Assembly: GCF_031882575.1 (NCBI RefSeq)
Contig: NZ_CP134772.1
Span: 1,631,001-1,695,000 of the forward strand
Length of the DNA stretch: 64,000 nucleotides
Direction of reading: 5' to 3'
From: Pseudomonas sp. VD-NE ins
Lineage (GTDB): Bacteria; Pseudomonadota; Gammaproteobacteria; Pseudomonadales; Pseudomonadaceae
Part shown: positions 44,866 to 53,714 of the stretch, in pieces
How positions within the stretch are numbered: position 1 is the first letter of the stretch
How the letters are laid out: each line of letters begins with the position of its first letter
Made by a program: the position numbers and the translations under genes
The notes under the pieces: generated by a model
Databases searched by the model: none
What the model was told of the DNA's origin: nothing
What the model saw: only the letters and a program-made list of their open reading frames with translations

Positions 44866-44904
44866 AGCCCGATTGAACGCTTTAGCGAGATCGGGCTTTT
44901 TTTT
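44866..44904 (+). terminator. Intrinsic terminator after azoR
   Basis: Stem AGCCCGAT (44866-44873) and ATCGGGCT (44890-44897) followed by a run of T. The 344-base interval 44758-45102 otherwise holds only the class B repeat pair and the 5' leader of the next gene. Confidence 0.9.
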
Positions 44905-44934
44905 GCCCGTGATTCGTTGAATGTCATCAGATCC

Positions 44935-45027
44935 TTGTGGGAGCGAGCTTGCTCGCGAAAGCGATATTTCATTCAGCGACGATGTTTACTGACACGGCCT
45001 CTTCGCGAGCAAGCTCGCTCCCACAGG
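44935..45027. repeat. REP-type inverted pair, class B
   Basis: TTGTGGGAGCGAGCTTGCTC and inverted GAGCAAGCTCGCTCCCACAG, between the azoR terminator and the EamA gene. Confidence 0.9.
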
Positions 45028-45102
45028 AATCGGTGTTGTTCGAGGGTTCGCGGTCTTGCGCAAAAACCGCTATCGTCGCCGCCATTCGATTTCGAGGCGA
45101 GC

Positions 45103-45969
45103 ATGGGCTATCTACTTTTTGTCACGCTGATCCAGGCGTTTTCCTTCAGTCTGATCGGCGAATACCTGGCCGGTCACGTCGACAGTTATTTCGCGGTGCT
45201 GGTGCGCGTCGTGCTGGCGGGGCTGGTGTTCATTCCGTTGACCCGCTGGCGCTCTGTCGAACCTTCGTTCATGCGCGGCATGCTGGTGATCGGCGCGTTG
45301 CAGTTCGGTGTGACTTACGTTTGCCTCTATCTGAGCTTCCGTGTGCTGACGGTGCCCGAGGTGTTGCTGTTCACCATCCTCACACCGCTGCACGTGACAC
45401 TGATCGAAGATGCGCTGAACCGACGCTTCAACCCGTGGGCGCTGATCGCTGCGCTGGTGGCGGTGAGCGGGGCGGCGGTGATTCGTTTCGACAGCGTCAG
45501 TCCGGACTTCTTCATGGGCTTCCTGCTGCTGCAACTGGCCAACTTCACCTACGCGGCGGGGCAGGTGATGTACAAGCATCTGGTGGCGAAACACCCGAGC
45601 GACCTGCCGCATTACCGCCGTTTCGGCTTCTTCTACCTCGGCGCGCTGGCGGTGGTGCTGCCGGCATTCCTGATGTTCGGCAAAGCCAACTTCCTCCCGG
45701 AAGCGCCGCTGCAATGGGGCGTGTTGCTGTTCCTCGGCCTGGTCTCGACCGCGCTGGGCATGTACTGGTGGAACAAAGGGGCGTGCATGGTCAACGGCGG
45801 CACGTTGGCGGTGATGAACAATTTGCATGTGCCGGTGGGATTGCTGCTGAACTTGCTGATCTGGAATCAGCATGAGGAACTGGGACGGTTGTTGCTTGGC
45901 GGGAGTGTGATACTGGCAGCCGTGTGGATCAGCCGGTTGGGGAACAGGCACGTTCCTCAATCAAGGTAG
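45103..45969 (+). CDS. EamA-domain (DMT superfamily) transporter, YcxC/EamA-like carboxylate/amino-acid type
   Basis: 288 residues with ten predicted helices. Starts MGYLLFVTLIQAFSFSLIGE; the second repeat includes LLQLANFTYAAGQVMYKHLV and LFLGLVSTALGMYWWNKGA. The layout resembles the 'carboxylate/amino acid/amine transporter' branch. ATG 45103 has GAGGCGAGC upstream; the frame extends back through the REP repeat, which is not coding. Substrate unknown. Confidence 0.83.
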   Translation: MGYLLFVTLIQAFSFSLIGEYLAGHVDSYFAVLVRVVLAGLVFIPLTRWRSVEPSFMRGMLVIGALQFGVTYVCLYLSFRVLTVPEVLLFTILTPLHVTLIEDALNRRFNPWALIAALVAVSGAAVIRFDSVSPDFFMGFLLLQLANFTYAAGQVMYKHLVAKHPSDLPHYRRFGFFYLGALAVVLPAFLMFGKANFLPEAPLQWGVLLFLGLVSTALGMYWWNKGACMVNGGTLAVMNNLHVPVGLLLNLLIWNQHEELGRLLLGGSVILAAVWISRLGNRHVPQSR

Positions 45970-46077
45970 GCATCGTCGTTGGCGCAGGATTTGATTTTGA
46001 TGGACCAAGGAACACCACAACCGGTGGTAACGAACCTTGCGGGCATTCATGGACAACCGGACTAAAGGATTGACTGC

Positions 46078-47568
46078 GTGAGATGTGCGTACTGCACAGT
46101 GATTTTGGCTGCTTCCCTAGTGGGCAGCCTGACGGAGTTTGGCTATATAGGAGTGACTCAGGGTTCTGTATTTGCTGATGAGGCGAGCACGAATAGATTT
46201 GCAGAGTCGGCAATCAGAGACCTTTCTGCCGTTCACCAACTTATAGTCACCTCTCATCCGGGTGCCATAGATAAAGAAAATACAAATTTTGCTGGCTGGG
46301 TTGAATACGGGTATTTGCAAGCAAAGAAACTCAGCCTGCTTGTCAGCTCAAGAAGGGATGCTCAAGCTGTTCTGGGTTTTTATATTTCAGGCTTCAAGGA
46401 TGGCCATGTAGGTATTTATCATTCTGAAAAAGGCAGATCTTCGTGGGCCGGTTTTATCTTGGACAAGAGAGGGGAGGACTTCGTTGTCAGTCATGTTGCA
46501 AAGGGCTGGCCAGCCTCCTTGCCTCCAATCGGTTCCAGCGTCCTCTCATGTGACGGGAAAGAGCTCCATGAAATATTGGCTGATGAGATATCACCCTATG
46601 TCGATCGCAGACTGGATCTGAAATCTACCTGGAATCATTTGGCCAAGCATTTGACTGTTGATGATGCGGACTATCCTGTGCTGGGCAGAAAACCGGCGAG
46701 CAACTGTCAAGTTGTTCTGCCGAGCGGACTAAAGCAAAACTTTGATCTGCTGTGGCTGGAGGATAGCGGGCAATTGGCGGATTTTCTGCTTCAGCCTCAA
46801 CCGCCTCAGACTGTCCAGAACCTCGGGGGTGGACGGTATTGGGTGCATGCGTCGAATTTCGCACCTTCGGCGGACGAGAATGCGTCCCTCGAAAAAATGC
46901 TTGAGGCTCTCGAAAGAATCGATAATGCCCAGTTGGTTGTACTTGATACGCGCGGTAATCGAGGTGGCAACAGCCTGGTCGGGATCAGGATTCTCTCGGC
47001 TTTGTTGGGTGACAAATATGTCAAAAGTCTGGATCGATCCTCCCGTTCGTATGCAATGTGGCGAGTTTCGCCTCTTGCACTTTCAACGCTCAACAATGCC
47101 CTGGCCAGTACGGAACGCGATTACGGAAAGAGCAGCGATGCCTACACGTTTGTTGCAGGCTTGCGTGAATCGATGAACGTTGCGCTGGTTGAGAACAGAG
47201 AGTGGTTGCAACAGCCCGATACGTCTTCGCTCGAGCATGACCGTTCGAAAGATTCAAACCACAAGAATTTCAGGGGCCGACTTGTGCTGGTGACGGATTC
47301 GTTCTGTGCGAGTGCTTGTCTGGATTTTGCAGATACCGTTCTAGCTGTTCCTGGAGCGATCCACTTTGGGTTACCGACGAGTGCTGACACGGTGTACATC
47401 GATATCGGTGCTGAGGTTCTACCGAGCGGGGCCCAGTTCTGGTTGCCGTTGAAAGTCTGGAGAGGTCGAGTGCGGGGAAATAATCAAAGCTATGATCCGC
47501 GATATGTTTTCGATGGCGACATAAATGACACGGCTGCTGTTCAAAAATGGGTTCTTGGTCATTTTTGA
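46078..47568 (+). CDS. S41-family (C-terminal processing peptidase-like) exported protein
   Basis: 496 residues. GTG 46078 with AAAGGAT 8 bases upstream; the N-terminus (CAYCTVILAASLVGSLTEFG) looks like a signal peptide or anchor. The C-terminal half has the S41 peptidase pattern: LVVLDTRGNRGGNSLVGIRI and, later, LVLVTDSFCASACLDFADTV, where Ser412 (or Ser408) is the candidate nucleophile; the usual catalytic Lys is not obvious. No PDZ domain signature is clear, though GWPASLPPIGSSVLSCDGKE resembles the carboxylate-binding part of one. GC is near 50 percent, well below both neighbours, suggesting transfer. Substrate unknown. Confidence 0.7.
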   Translation: MRCAYCTVILAASLVGSLTEFGYIGVTQGSVFADEASTNRFAESAIRDLSAVHQLIVTSHPGAIDKENTNFAGWVEYGYLQAKKLSLLVSSRRDAQAVLGFYISGFKDGHVGIYHSEKGRSSWAGFILDKRGEDFVVSHVAKGWPASLPPIGSSVLSCDGKELHEILADEISPYVDRRLDLKSTWNHLAKHLTVDDADYPVLGRKPASNCQVVLPSGLKQNFDLLWLEDSGQLADFLLQPQPPQTVQNLGGGRYWVHASNFAPSADENASLEKMLEALERIDNAQLVVLDTRGNRGGNSLVGIRILSALLGDKYVKSLDRSSRSYAMWRVSPLALSTLNNALASTERDYGKSSDAYTFVAGLRESMNVALVENREWLQQPDTSSLEHDRSKDSNHKNFRGRLVLVTDSFCASACLDFADTVLAVPGAIHFGLPTSADTVYIDIGAEVLPSGAQFWLPLKVWRGRVRGNNQSYDPRYVFDGDINDTAAVQKWVLGHF

Positions 47569-47635
47569 ACAGACAGTTCCTTGCCCCCGGTAACTCGCAA
47601 CAGTTCGGCAGACGTTACCGGAGGAGATTGTGGCA

Positions 47636-48934
47636 TTACATGATGTGTTTCTCGGTCTCGGGAATATGGCTTGCACCAAGGACTGCCGGTAGCAACCCGG
47701 AACGCAAATCCCCACCACTCGGCTGCTGATACAGACTCAGCCCGAACTCCGGCAGCACCGCCAGCAGATAATCGAAAATATCCCCCTGAATCCGCTCGTA
47801 ATCGGCCCACACCGTGGTGCGGGTGAAGCAGTAGATCTCCAGCGGAATGCCCTGCGCAGTGGTCTGCATCTGCCGGACCATGCAGGTCATGTTTGGCTGA
47901 ATCTCCGGATGACTCTTCAGATACGCCAGTGCATAGGCGCGGAAGGTGCCGATATTGGTCATGCGTCGGCGGTTGGCTGACATTGCCGCGACATTGCCCT
48001 GCGCCTCGTTCCAAGCCTTGAGTTCGGCTTTCTTGCGGCTCATGTAGTCGGTGAGCAGGTGCACCTGGGAGAGCTTTTCCTCTTCGTCATCGCGGATGAA
48101 ACGCACACCGCTGGCATCGATGAACAGGCTGCGCTTGATCCGCCGTCCGCCGGATTGCTGCATGCCGCGCCAGTTCTTGAACGACTCGGACATCAGGCGC
48201 CAGGTCGGGATCGAGACGATGGTCTTGTCAAAATTCTGCACCTTGACCGTGTGCAGAGTGATGTCGACCACGTCGCCATCGGCGCCGACCTGCGGCATTT
48301 CGATCCAGTCGCCGACGCGCAGCATGTCGTTGCTGGTCAGTTGCACACTGGCAACGAACGACAGCAGCGTGTCCTTGTAAACCAACAGAATCACCGCCGA
48401 CATCGCACCCAGACCGGACAGCAACAACAGCGGTGAGCGGTCGATCAACGTGGCGACGATGATGATCGCGCCGAACACGTACAAGACCATTTTCGCCAGT
48501 TGCACGTAGCCTTTGATCGAACGCGTGCGCGCATGCTCGGTGCGCGCATAGATATCGAGCAGGGCATTGAGCAGGGCGCTGACCGACAGCAGCAGGAACA
48601 GAATGGTGAACGACAACGCCACGTTGCCGAGGAACGTCATCGCGGTTTTGCTCAGTTCCGGCACCAGATGCAGACCGAACTGGATCACCAGCGACGGCGT
48701 CATTTGCGCCAGACGTTGAAATACCTTGTTGTGCCGGAAGTCATTGATCCAGTGCAGCGACGGCTGGCGCCCGAGCATGCGGCTGGCGTGCAGGATCAGG
48801 TAACGCGCCACTCGTCCGAGCACCAGCGCGATGACCAATAGCAAAGTCAGCGCGAGGCCGGCCTGCAAGAGCGGATGCTGTTCGAGGGTGCCCCAGAGGT
48901 CCTGGGCGTTGAGCCAGAGCTGTTTGAAATCCAT
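47636..48934 (-). CDS. Mechanosensitive channel, MscS family (YbdG-like)
   Basis: 432 residues. Several helices lead to the pore-lining helix and the MscS core: LLSGLGAMSAVILLVYKDTL then LSFVASVQLTSNDMLRVGDW, IEMPQVGADGDVVDITLHTV and QNFDKTIVSIPTWRLMSESF. The beta domain and C-terminal part follow. The long cytoplasmic domain and insert around 280-320 match YbdG rather than small MscS. It releases solutes on hypo-osmotic shock. ATG 48934. Confidence 0.87.
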   Translation of the reverse strand: MDFKQLWLNAQDLWGTLEQHPLLQAGLALTLLLVIALVLGRVARYLILHASRMLGRQPSLHWINDFRHNKVFQRLAQMTPSLVIQFGLHLVPELSKTAMTFLGNVALSFTILFLLLSVSALLNALLDIYARTEHARTRSIKGYVQLAKMVLYVFGAIIIVATLIDRSPLLLLSGLGAMSAVILLVYKDTLLSFVASVQLTSNDMLRVGDWIEMPQVGADGDVVDITLHTVKVQNFDKTIVSIPTWRLMSESFKNWRGMQQSGGRRIKRSLFIDASGVRFIRDDEEEKLSQVHLLTDYMSRKKAELKAWNEAQGNVAAMSANRRRMTNIGTFRAYALAYLKSHPEIQPNMTCMVRQMQTTAQGIPLEIYCFTRTTVWADYERIQGDIFDYLLAVLPEFGLSLYQQPSGGDLRSGLLPAVLGASHIPETEKHIM

Positions 48935-49125
48935 ATGAGCAACGATTCTTCTGTAAGACGCGATGGGTGATTAGAGCATTTAAGACGCCGTGTATTACCG
49001 TTGAAGACAAATCGAGCAACAAAAAAGCCACTGATTATGTCCGTTTGTATAAAGAAACTCGGCCTGAGCGCTCGAAACCGGTAACCTATGCAGCTGTTTT
49101 TTTGCATATCTTCGAGGTAGCACCC

Positions 49126-50466
49126 GTGTTTTCCCAATTCGCCCTGCACGAACGCCTGCTTAAAGCTGTGGCCGAGCTGAAATTTGTCGAGCCAACGCCT
49201 GTGCAAGCCGCGGCCATTCCGCTGGCGCTCCAAGGGCGTGATCTGCGGGTGACGGCGCAAACCGGTAGCGGCAAAACCGCCGCTTTCGTTCTGCCAATCC
49301 TCAATCGCCTGATCGGCCCGGCCAAGGTCCGCGTCAGCATCAAGACGCTGATCCTGCTGCCGACCCGTGAGCTGGCCCAGCAGACGCTGAAGGAAGTCGA
49401 GCGCTTTTCGCAGTTCACTTTCATCAAGTCCGGCCTGATCACCGGCGGTGAAGACTTCAAGGTCCAGGCGGCGATGCTGCGCAAAGTGCCGGACATCCTC
49501 ATCGGCACACCGGGCCGGATGATCGAGCAACTCAACGCCGGCAACCTCGACCTCAAAGAAGTCGAAGTGCTGGTGCTCGACGAAGCCGACCGCATGCTCG
49601 ACATGGGTTTCGCCGAAGACGTGCAGCGTCTGGTTGACGAATGCCCGAACCGTCAGCAGACCATGCTGTTTTCCGCCACCACCGGCGGTTCCGGCCTGCG
49701 CGACATGATCGGCAAGGTGCTGAACAACCCTGAGCACTTGCAGCTCAACGCGGTCAGCCAGCTGAACTCGACGACCCGTCAGCAGATCATCACCGCCGAT
49801 CACAATCAGCACAAAGAGCAGATTGTGAACTGGCTGCTGGCCAACGAGACCTATCAGAAGGCCATCGTCTTCACCAACACCCGCGCCATGGCCGACCGTA
49901 TCTACGGCCGTCTCGTGGCTCAGGAATACAAAGCGTTCGTACTGCACGGCGAGAAAGACCAAAAGGATCGCAAACTGGCGATCGACCGTCTGAAGCAGGG
50001 CGGCGTGAAGATTCTGGTGGCGACTGACGTCGCGGCCCGTGGTCTGGACGTCGATGGTCTGGATCTGGTGATCAACTTCGACATGCCCCGCAGCGGCGAC
50101 GAATACGTCCACCGCATCGGTCGTACCGGTCGTGCCGGCAACGACGGTCTGGCGATCTCGCTGATCTGCCACGGCGACTGGAACCTGATGTCGAGCATCG
50201 AGCGCTACCTGAAGCAGAGCTTCGAGCGCCGCACCATCAAGGAAGTCAAAGGCACCTACGGCGGACCGAAAAAGGTCAAGGCTTCGGGCAAAGCCGTTGG
50301 TGTGAAGAAGAAAAAGACCGACGCGAAGGGCGACAAGAAAAAAACTGCCGCCAAGACGCCGACCAAGCGCAAGAGCGCCAACCGTCCGAAGCCGGATTCG
50401 TTGGTGAGCAGCGACGGCATGGCACCGCTGAAGCGCCGCAAGCCAGCAGAACCTGCGGCTGAGTAA
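49126..50466 (+). CDS. DEAD-box ATP-dependent RNA helicase
   Basis: 446 residues from GTG 49126 (GAGGT at 8 bases). The frame is open 53 codons further but that part has no family match. Q motif FVEPTPVQAAAIPLAL, Walker A AQTGSGKT at 44-51, DEAD at 152-155 in LVLDEADRMLDMGF, SAT in MLFSATTGG, and HRIGRTGRAG (motif VI). A Lys-rich tail of about 80 residues (KKKKTDAKGDKKKTAAKT) binds RNA nonspecifically, as in RhlE/SrmB-type enzymes. A strong terminator follows. Confidence 0.9.
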   Translation: MFSQFALHERLLKAVAELKFVEPTPVQAAAIPLALQGRDLRVTAQTGSGKTAAFVLPILNRLIGPAKVRVSIKTLILLPTRELAQQTLKEVERFSQFTFIKSGLITGGEDFKVQAAMLRKVPDILIGTPGRMIEQLNAGNLDLKEVEVLVLDEADRMLDMGFAEDVQRLVDECPNRQQTMLFSATTGGSGLRDMIGKVLNNPEHLQLNAVSQLNSTTRQQIITADHNQHKEQIVNWLLANETYQKAIVFTNTRAMADRIYGRLVAQEYKAFVLHGEKDQKDRKLAIDRLKQGGVKILVATDVAARGLDVDGLDLVINFDMPRSGDEYVHRIGRTGRAGNDGLAISLICHGDWNLMSSIERYLKQSFERRTIKEVKGTYGGPKKVKASGKAVGVKKKKTDAKGDKKKTAAKTPTKRKSANRPKPDSLVSSDGMAPLKRRKPAEPAAE

Positions 50467-50481
50467 GTTTCAGGCGCGCAT

Positions 50482-50512
50482 AAAAAACCCGGACAATGTC
50501 CGGGTTTTTTTT
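50482..50512. terminator. Bidirectional intrinsic terminator
   Basis: Stem CCCGGAC (50488-50494) and GTCCGGG (50498-50504), loop AAT, with an A run on the left and eight T on the right. It serves the helicase gene and the convergent operon ending at 50519. Confidence 0.95.
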
Positions 50513-50518
50513 CAGCCA

Positions 50519-51118
50519 TCAGTTACCGAGTTGGCCACTGGTGTCGGCATCGAAGCGCCGTTTGGCTTGATCCCCTGCCGGTTTCAGCGCGGCGAGCAAG
50601 GCGCCCTCGCTGTACAACCGAGTGGTCGCCAGTTCTTTCGGGCTCGGCTCGATCGGTATCAGCACGTCCTCACCGTCGGCATGCAGCCAGATCGCCACAA
50701 CATGCAGCGCCGAGACAAACAGCACGCGCAGTTCAACGGTTTTGCCCTGAAGTTGCGGCGCTTGTTCAGCGAGTTTCAGCGCAGCCACCGTCGCGGCGGC
50801 GTGATCGCCGTGATTCAACGAGGCGAACTCGACATGCCCGCGCACCTCGGCCAGTTGCGCATCGGCAATCGTCACGCCGTCGGCAAACACCAGGTAATGC
50901 CAGTCGCCGATCCGCGCGTCTTGCAGACCTTTGCCTTGGCTCAGGTCCTCCAGATTCAGCGAGTAGCCGCGATAGGCCTCACTGAGGCTGATCTTCGCAG
51001 GTGCTGCGTTGGCGAATTGGCGATTAGCGCCAAAGCCCTGGGTTTGCAAAGCGGCTTGCAGCGCCGGACGCAGGGTCTGTACGCCGTTGGAAGGCGCCTT
51101 TGGATAAGTCAGTTGCAT
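50519..51118 (-). CDS. Partner protein of the papain-like protease, unknown function
   Basis: 199 residues, no family recognised. No signal peptide. The middle (HYLVFADGVTIADAQLAEVR, FASLNHGDHAAATVAALKLA) and the C-terminal third (VELRVLFVSALHVVAIWLHA) look like a mixed alpha/beta soluble protein. It lies 12 bases downstream of the cysteine protease gene with a GGAGG ribosome site between. Roles as inhibitor, chaperone or co-substrate are possible; none is shown. Confidence 0.7.
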   Translation of the reverse strand: MQLTYPKAPSNGVQTLRPALQAALQTQGFGANRQFANAAPAKISLSEAYRGYSLNLEDLSQGKGLQDARIGDWHYLVFADGVTIADAQLAEVRGHVEFASLNHGDHAAATVAALKLAEQAPQLQGKTVELRVLFVSALHVVAIWLHADGEDVLIPIEPSPKELATTRLYSEGALLAALKPAGDQAKRRFDADTSGQLGN

Positions 51119-51130
51119 GATGTCGCCCTC

Positions 51131-51715
51131 CTAGTTTTTTACTGTGAAGTAGGTGTGAGTCCAGTTGCCGCCGCCGTTGTAGGCGCGGGGGAACGCGTTC
51201 AGTGCACGGGTCGAATAGCCGTAGATCGAATCCGCCACCAACAGGTAATCGCCGTTGGTGCCGTAAATCGTCAGGAAATGCGCACCGCCGCCGTACCAGG
51301 CGCAGCGCAAACCGACCGGGCGGCCCATGCTGATCTGGTTCTGGATGGCCGACATCTGCAGCGAACCCTGATTCATGCCGTTATAGCTGCGGGTGGTTTG
51401 CAGGGCCGAATCCAGATAGCCGTAAACGTTGCACGGCCCTGGCTGATTGCAACAATTGCGATCGAGCTGGGTGCTGGCGACACCGCACTGCGTCCAGTTG
51501 CCGGTGCCGTAATAGTTGCCGACCGAGGCGGACAGGGCGGCCCAGCACCAGTTGGTCTGGGTCTGTTTCTGCATGTTGAAGTTGAGGCTGCCGGCGGCGA
51601 GGGCGCTGAGCTGTTCAGCGGCTTCGACTTCAGCGAGTTGCGGGTCGAGCAGGTGACCGGACAGGCACCTTGGCAGTGATTCGCCGGTGAATTGTGTTGC
51701 TGCTGTGGTTAACAT
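51131..51715 (-). CDS. Papain-like cysteine protease (C39-like/C70-type)
   Basis: 194 residues. The active-site block QKQTQTNWCWAALSASVGNY puts Cys57 after Gln51, the papain spacing for the oxyanion Gln and nucleophile. His146 in GGGAHFLTIYG and Asp162 in LLVADSIYG complete the triad. NWCWAA also resembles AvrRpt2-type (C70) and bacteriocin-processing (C39) peptidases. Four further cysteines around 77-95 (CGVASTQLDRNCCNQPGPC) could be disulfide or metal ligands. The N-terminus is not a clear Sec signal. ATG 51715 has GGAGGA upstream. It is the first gene of a two-gene operon with AT-rich upstream DNA. A secreted or contact-delivered effector role is speculative. Confidence 0.78.
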   Translation of the reverse strand: MLTTAATQFTGESLPRCLSGHLLDPQLAEVEAAEQLSALAAGSLNFNMQKQTQTNWCWAALSASVGNYYGTGNWTQCGVASTQLDRNCCNQPGPCNVYGYLDSALQTTRSYNGMNQGSLQMSAIQNQISMGRPVGLRCAWYGGGAHFLTIYGTNGDYLLVADSIYGYSTRALNAFPRAYNGGGNWTHTYFTVKN

Positions 51716-51864
51716 TTTTCAATCCTCCATGAGTGAAAACAAGCGTCCAGCTTGTGTGGGTGTTGCGGTGTTGCCGAGCGATCGGTGTTCACGGGTTGCC
51801 ATGTCATATGGCGGGTTCCGATCTCGTTGCTCGATGTAACCGTAGATGCGGTTATGCGTTTGTG

Positions 51865-51892
51865 CAAATAAATAAATGCATTTATGCATTTT
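51865..51892. promoter_or_regulatory. AT-rich palindromic region upstream of the protease operon
   Basis: ATAAATGCATTTAT (51872-51885) is a perfect 14-bp palindrome, followed by a second GCATTT. It is about 155 bases upstream of the protease start on the minus strand. It could be an operator or a MvaT/H-NS-type AT-rich site. Confidence 0.35.
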
Positions 51893-51899
51893 CAAGGGC

Positions 51900-51972
51900 A
51901 AAAAGATCGCAGCCTTCGGCAGCTCCTACAGGGATCGATGTAGGAGCTGCCGAAGGCTGCGATCTTTTGATC
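51900..51972. repeat. REP-type inverted pair, class A, inward orientation
   Basis: AAAAGATCGCAGCCTTCGGC ... CTCCTACA then GTAGGAGCTGCCGAAGGCTG ... CGATCTTTTG: the units face the opposite way from the pairs at 3835 and 35329, with only a short centre (GGGATCGAT). Confidence 0.88.
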
Positions 51973-51978
51973 TGGCTT

Positions 51979-52254
51979 TTAGCTTTCCGCTTTTTTCTCA
52001 GCCGTGCCCAACTCTTTCAAGCGCTGATCAATCAACTGACATTTGTCGGGCAGATCCGCACTGGCCGTGCCCAGATCCATCTTCTGCAATTCGGCATTGA
52101 TCTCCTTGGCTTTGGCCGGATTCTGCTCGGTCAGCCTCGAGACTTCCTTGGCCAGTTGTTCGCGCTTGGCGGTGGCTTCTTCCGGCGTGCAGGCCCAGAC
52201 GGGCAGGGCGCAGGCCAGGGTGGCGGCGAGAGTGAGCTTGATCAGGGTTTTCAT
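51979..52254 (-). CDS. Small secreted helical protein
   Basis: 91 residues. Signal peptide MKTLIKLTLAATLACALPVWA with a cysteine just after the likely cleavage, but no lipobox of the normal L-A-G-C type (VWAC is a weak one). The mature part is helical with heptad-like spacing (AKREQLAKEVSRLTEQN, INAELQKM) and a second Cys (DKCQLIDQRL) that could pair with the first. No family recognised. ATG 52254. Confidence 0.72.
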   Translation of the reverse strand: MKTLIKLTLAATLACALPVWACTPEEATAKREQLAKEVSRLTEQNPAKAKEINAELQKMDLGTASADLPDKCQLIDQRLKELGTAEKKAES

Positions 52255-52325
52255 CGGGGCAGGCCTCAGTTCCGGTTAAGGCGGGTTAACCGGTTGAGGC
52301 CTTGAGCGGGGGAAAAGTTCAGTGC

Positions 52326-53063
52326 TTATCGCTCTTCGTGGCAGCAACTGGATTTTGTCGCTTGCGCATACCGATCATGATGCCGCACCCATTCCATGAT
52401 CTCGTCTTCATTCCTGCCCTTGGGCGTGAGGTCGAGGTAGTTGTAGGCGCCGACCAGCATGTCGAGGCCACGCGCATACGTTGAATAGGTGTGGAAGATG
52501 TCGCCATTCGTGTCGCGATAAAACACGCTCAGCCCGGGCATTTCTTCCTCGGCGCTGTCAGTTTTTTCGTAGTTGTAGGTAGCCTTTCCCGCCGCGACAT
52601 CGTCTGCCCGGGCGCACACGCCGAAGTCATAGTTGAAGTCGCAACCCTCTGACGACACCCAGTCAAACTTCCAGCCCATGCGCCGTTTAAAGTCCTGGAA
52701 CTCGTTGAAGGGGGCGTGAGAAACAGCCACAACGGCGATGTCGTGATGGGCCAGATGCTGATTGGCACCGTCGATGTGGTCACTGAGGAACGAGCAACCC
52801 TGGCACCCTTCCTCCCAATTCTTGGCAAACATGAAGTGGTAAACCACCAATTGGCTGTGTTTGCCAAACAGATCGGTGAGTTTCAACTCTCCGTTCGGGC
52901 CTTGAAAGTGATAATCCTTGTCGACTTTTACCCATGGCAACGCGCGACGCTCGGTGCTGAGGCGATCGCGTTCTTTGGTGAAAGCTTTTTCGTCGGCGAG
53001 ATGTTGCTTACGGGCAACCAGCCATTCTTCGCGCGATACCACCGGATGATTTTCAACGTTCAT
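52326..53063 (-). CDS. DUF899 family (thioredoxin-like) protein
   Basis: 245 residues. Family blocks: VVSREEWLVARKQHLADEKA near the N-terminus, LPWVKVDKDYHFQGPNGELK, and GCQGCSFLSDHID with two cysteines three apart (CQGC), then GLSVFYRDTNGDIFHTYSTY. DUF899 proteins have a thioredoxin-like fold; no activity is established. The C-terminus (KSSCCHEER) has a CC pair. ATG 53063 has CAGGAG. Single gene. Confidence 0.88.
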   Translation of the reverse strand: MNVENHPVVSREEWLVARKQHLADEKAFTKERDRLSTERRALPWVKVDKDYHFQGPNGELKLTDLFGKHSQLVVYHFMFAKNWEEGCQGCSFLSDHIDGANQHLAHHDIAVVAVSHAPFNEFQDFKRRMGWKFDWVSSEGCDFNYDFGVCARADDVAAGKATYNYEKTDSAEEEMPGLSVFYRDTNGDIFHTYSTYARGLDMLVGAYNYLDLTPKGRNEDEIMEWVRHHDRYAQATKSSCCHEER

Positions 53064-53235
53064 GATGATTTCTCCTGCGGGGTTGAAGCCTGTTTCAGAC
53101 TAGTCGTTTAACCCTGCGCAGGATCGACAGACCGCCGGTCGGTCGGCTCGGGAAATACGGCTGAACGGTGGCGGGCTACTCCGGTCACAACCTATGAACG
53201 CGCCATAAATCACGCGCACCGGAGGTTGTATCAGG

Positions 53236-53628
53236 ATGACGACTTATAACTGGGATTTGATTGAGCGCTTGCTGCATGAAGTGCAGAACAGCGCCGGCCA
53301 TAGCTTTGCCCCTCGCGCCTACGCCGAAGACTATGCGGCGGCGAAGGCCGGCGCGGGCGAGCCGATCGAGAACCTTGATCACCTGAAAACGCTGGCCTGC
53401 GACTATGAACGGTTGCTGCTGTTGCGCGGCTACATCGCACCGCGTCCGGACGAAGAGGGCAGCACGGGAAACAATTTTGTCCTGACCCCGCGCGGCTCTA
53501 GCCTGCTGAGCCTGATCGACAGTAGCATTCCCGGCAATGACCATCCGCGTCAGGTGCTGGATGAGCAGGAGGATGCGCTGGCTGAGGCGACTTTTGATGA
53601 AGTGGCTTCCAAAGCCCAGATCGCCTGA
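53236..53628 (+). CDS. Uncharacterised protein, possible DUF2513-like small regulator
   Basis: 130 residues. Starts MTTYNWDLIERLLHEVQNSA, a pattern like the DUF2513 N-terminus, then HLKTLACDYERLLLLRGYIA and NNFVLTPRGSSLLSLIDSS, which looks like a winged-helix ending (beta hairpin then LTPRG). The last 25 residues are acidic and helical. It may be a small DNA- or phage-related regulator; not certain. ATG 53236 has no perfect ribosome site (CGGAGGTTGTATCAGG is 8-16 bases upstream). Confidence 0.62.
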   Translation: MTTYNWDLIERLLHEVQNSAGHSFAPRAYAEDYAAAKAGAGEPIENLDHLKTLACDYERLLLLRGYIAPRPDEEGSTGNNFVLTPRGSSLLSLIDSSIPGNDHPRQVLDEQEDALAEATFDEVASKAQIA

Positions 53629-53640
53629 GGTTCTGAAAGC

Positions 53641-53712
53641 AAAAGATCGCAGCCTTCGGCAGCTCCTACAGGGATTGGTGTAGGAGCTGCCGAAGGCTGC
53701 GATCTTTTGATC
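53641..53712. repeat. REP-type inverted pair, class A, inward orientation
   Basis: AAAAGATCGCAGCCTTCGGC then GTAGGAGCTGCCGAAGGCTG around GGGATTGGT, nearly identical to the element at 51900-51972. It lies between convergent genes. Confidence 0.9.
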
Positions 53713-53714
53713 CT

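Noticed and set aside
44917..45102. N-terminal extension of the EamA protein at 45103
   Set aside because: It is a translation of the class B repeat; the usual protein start is MGYLLF.
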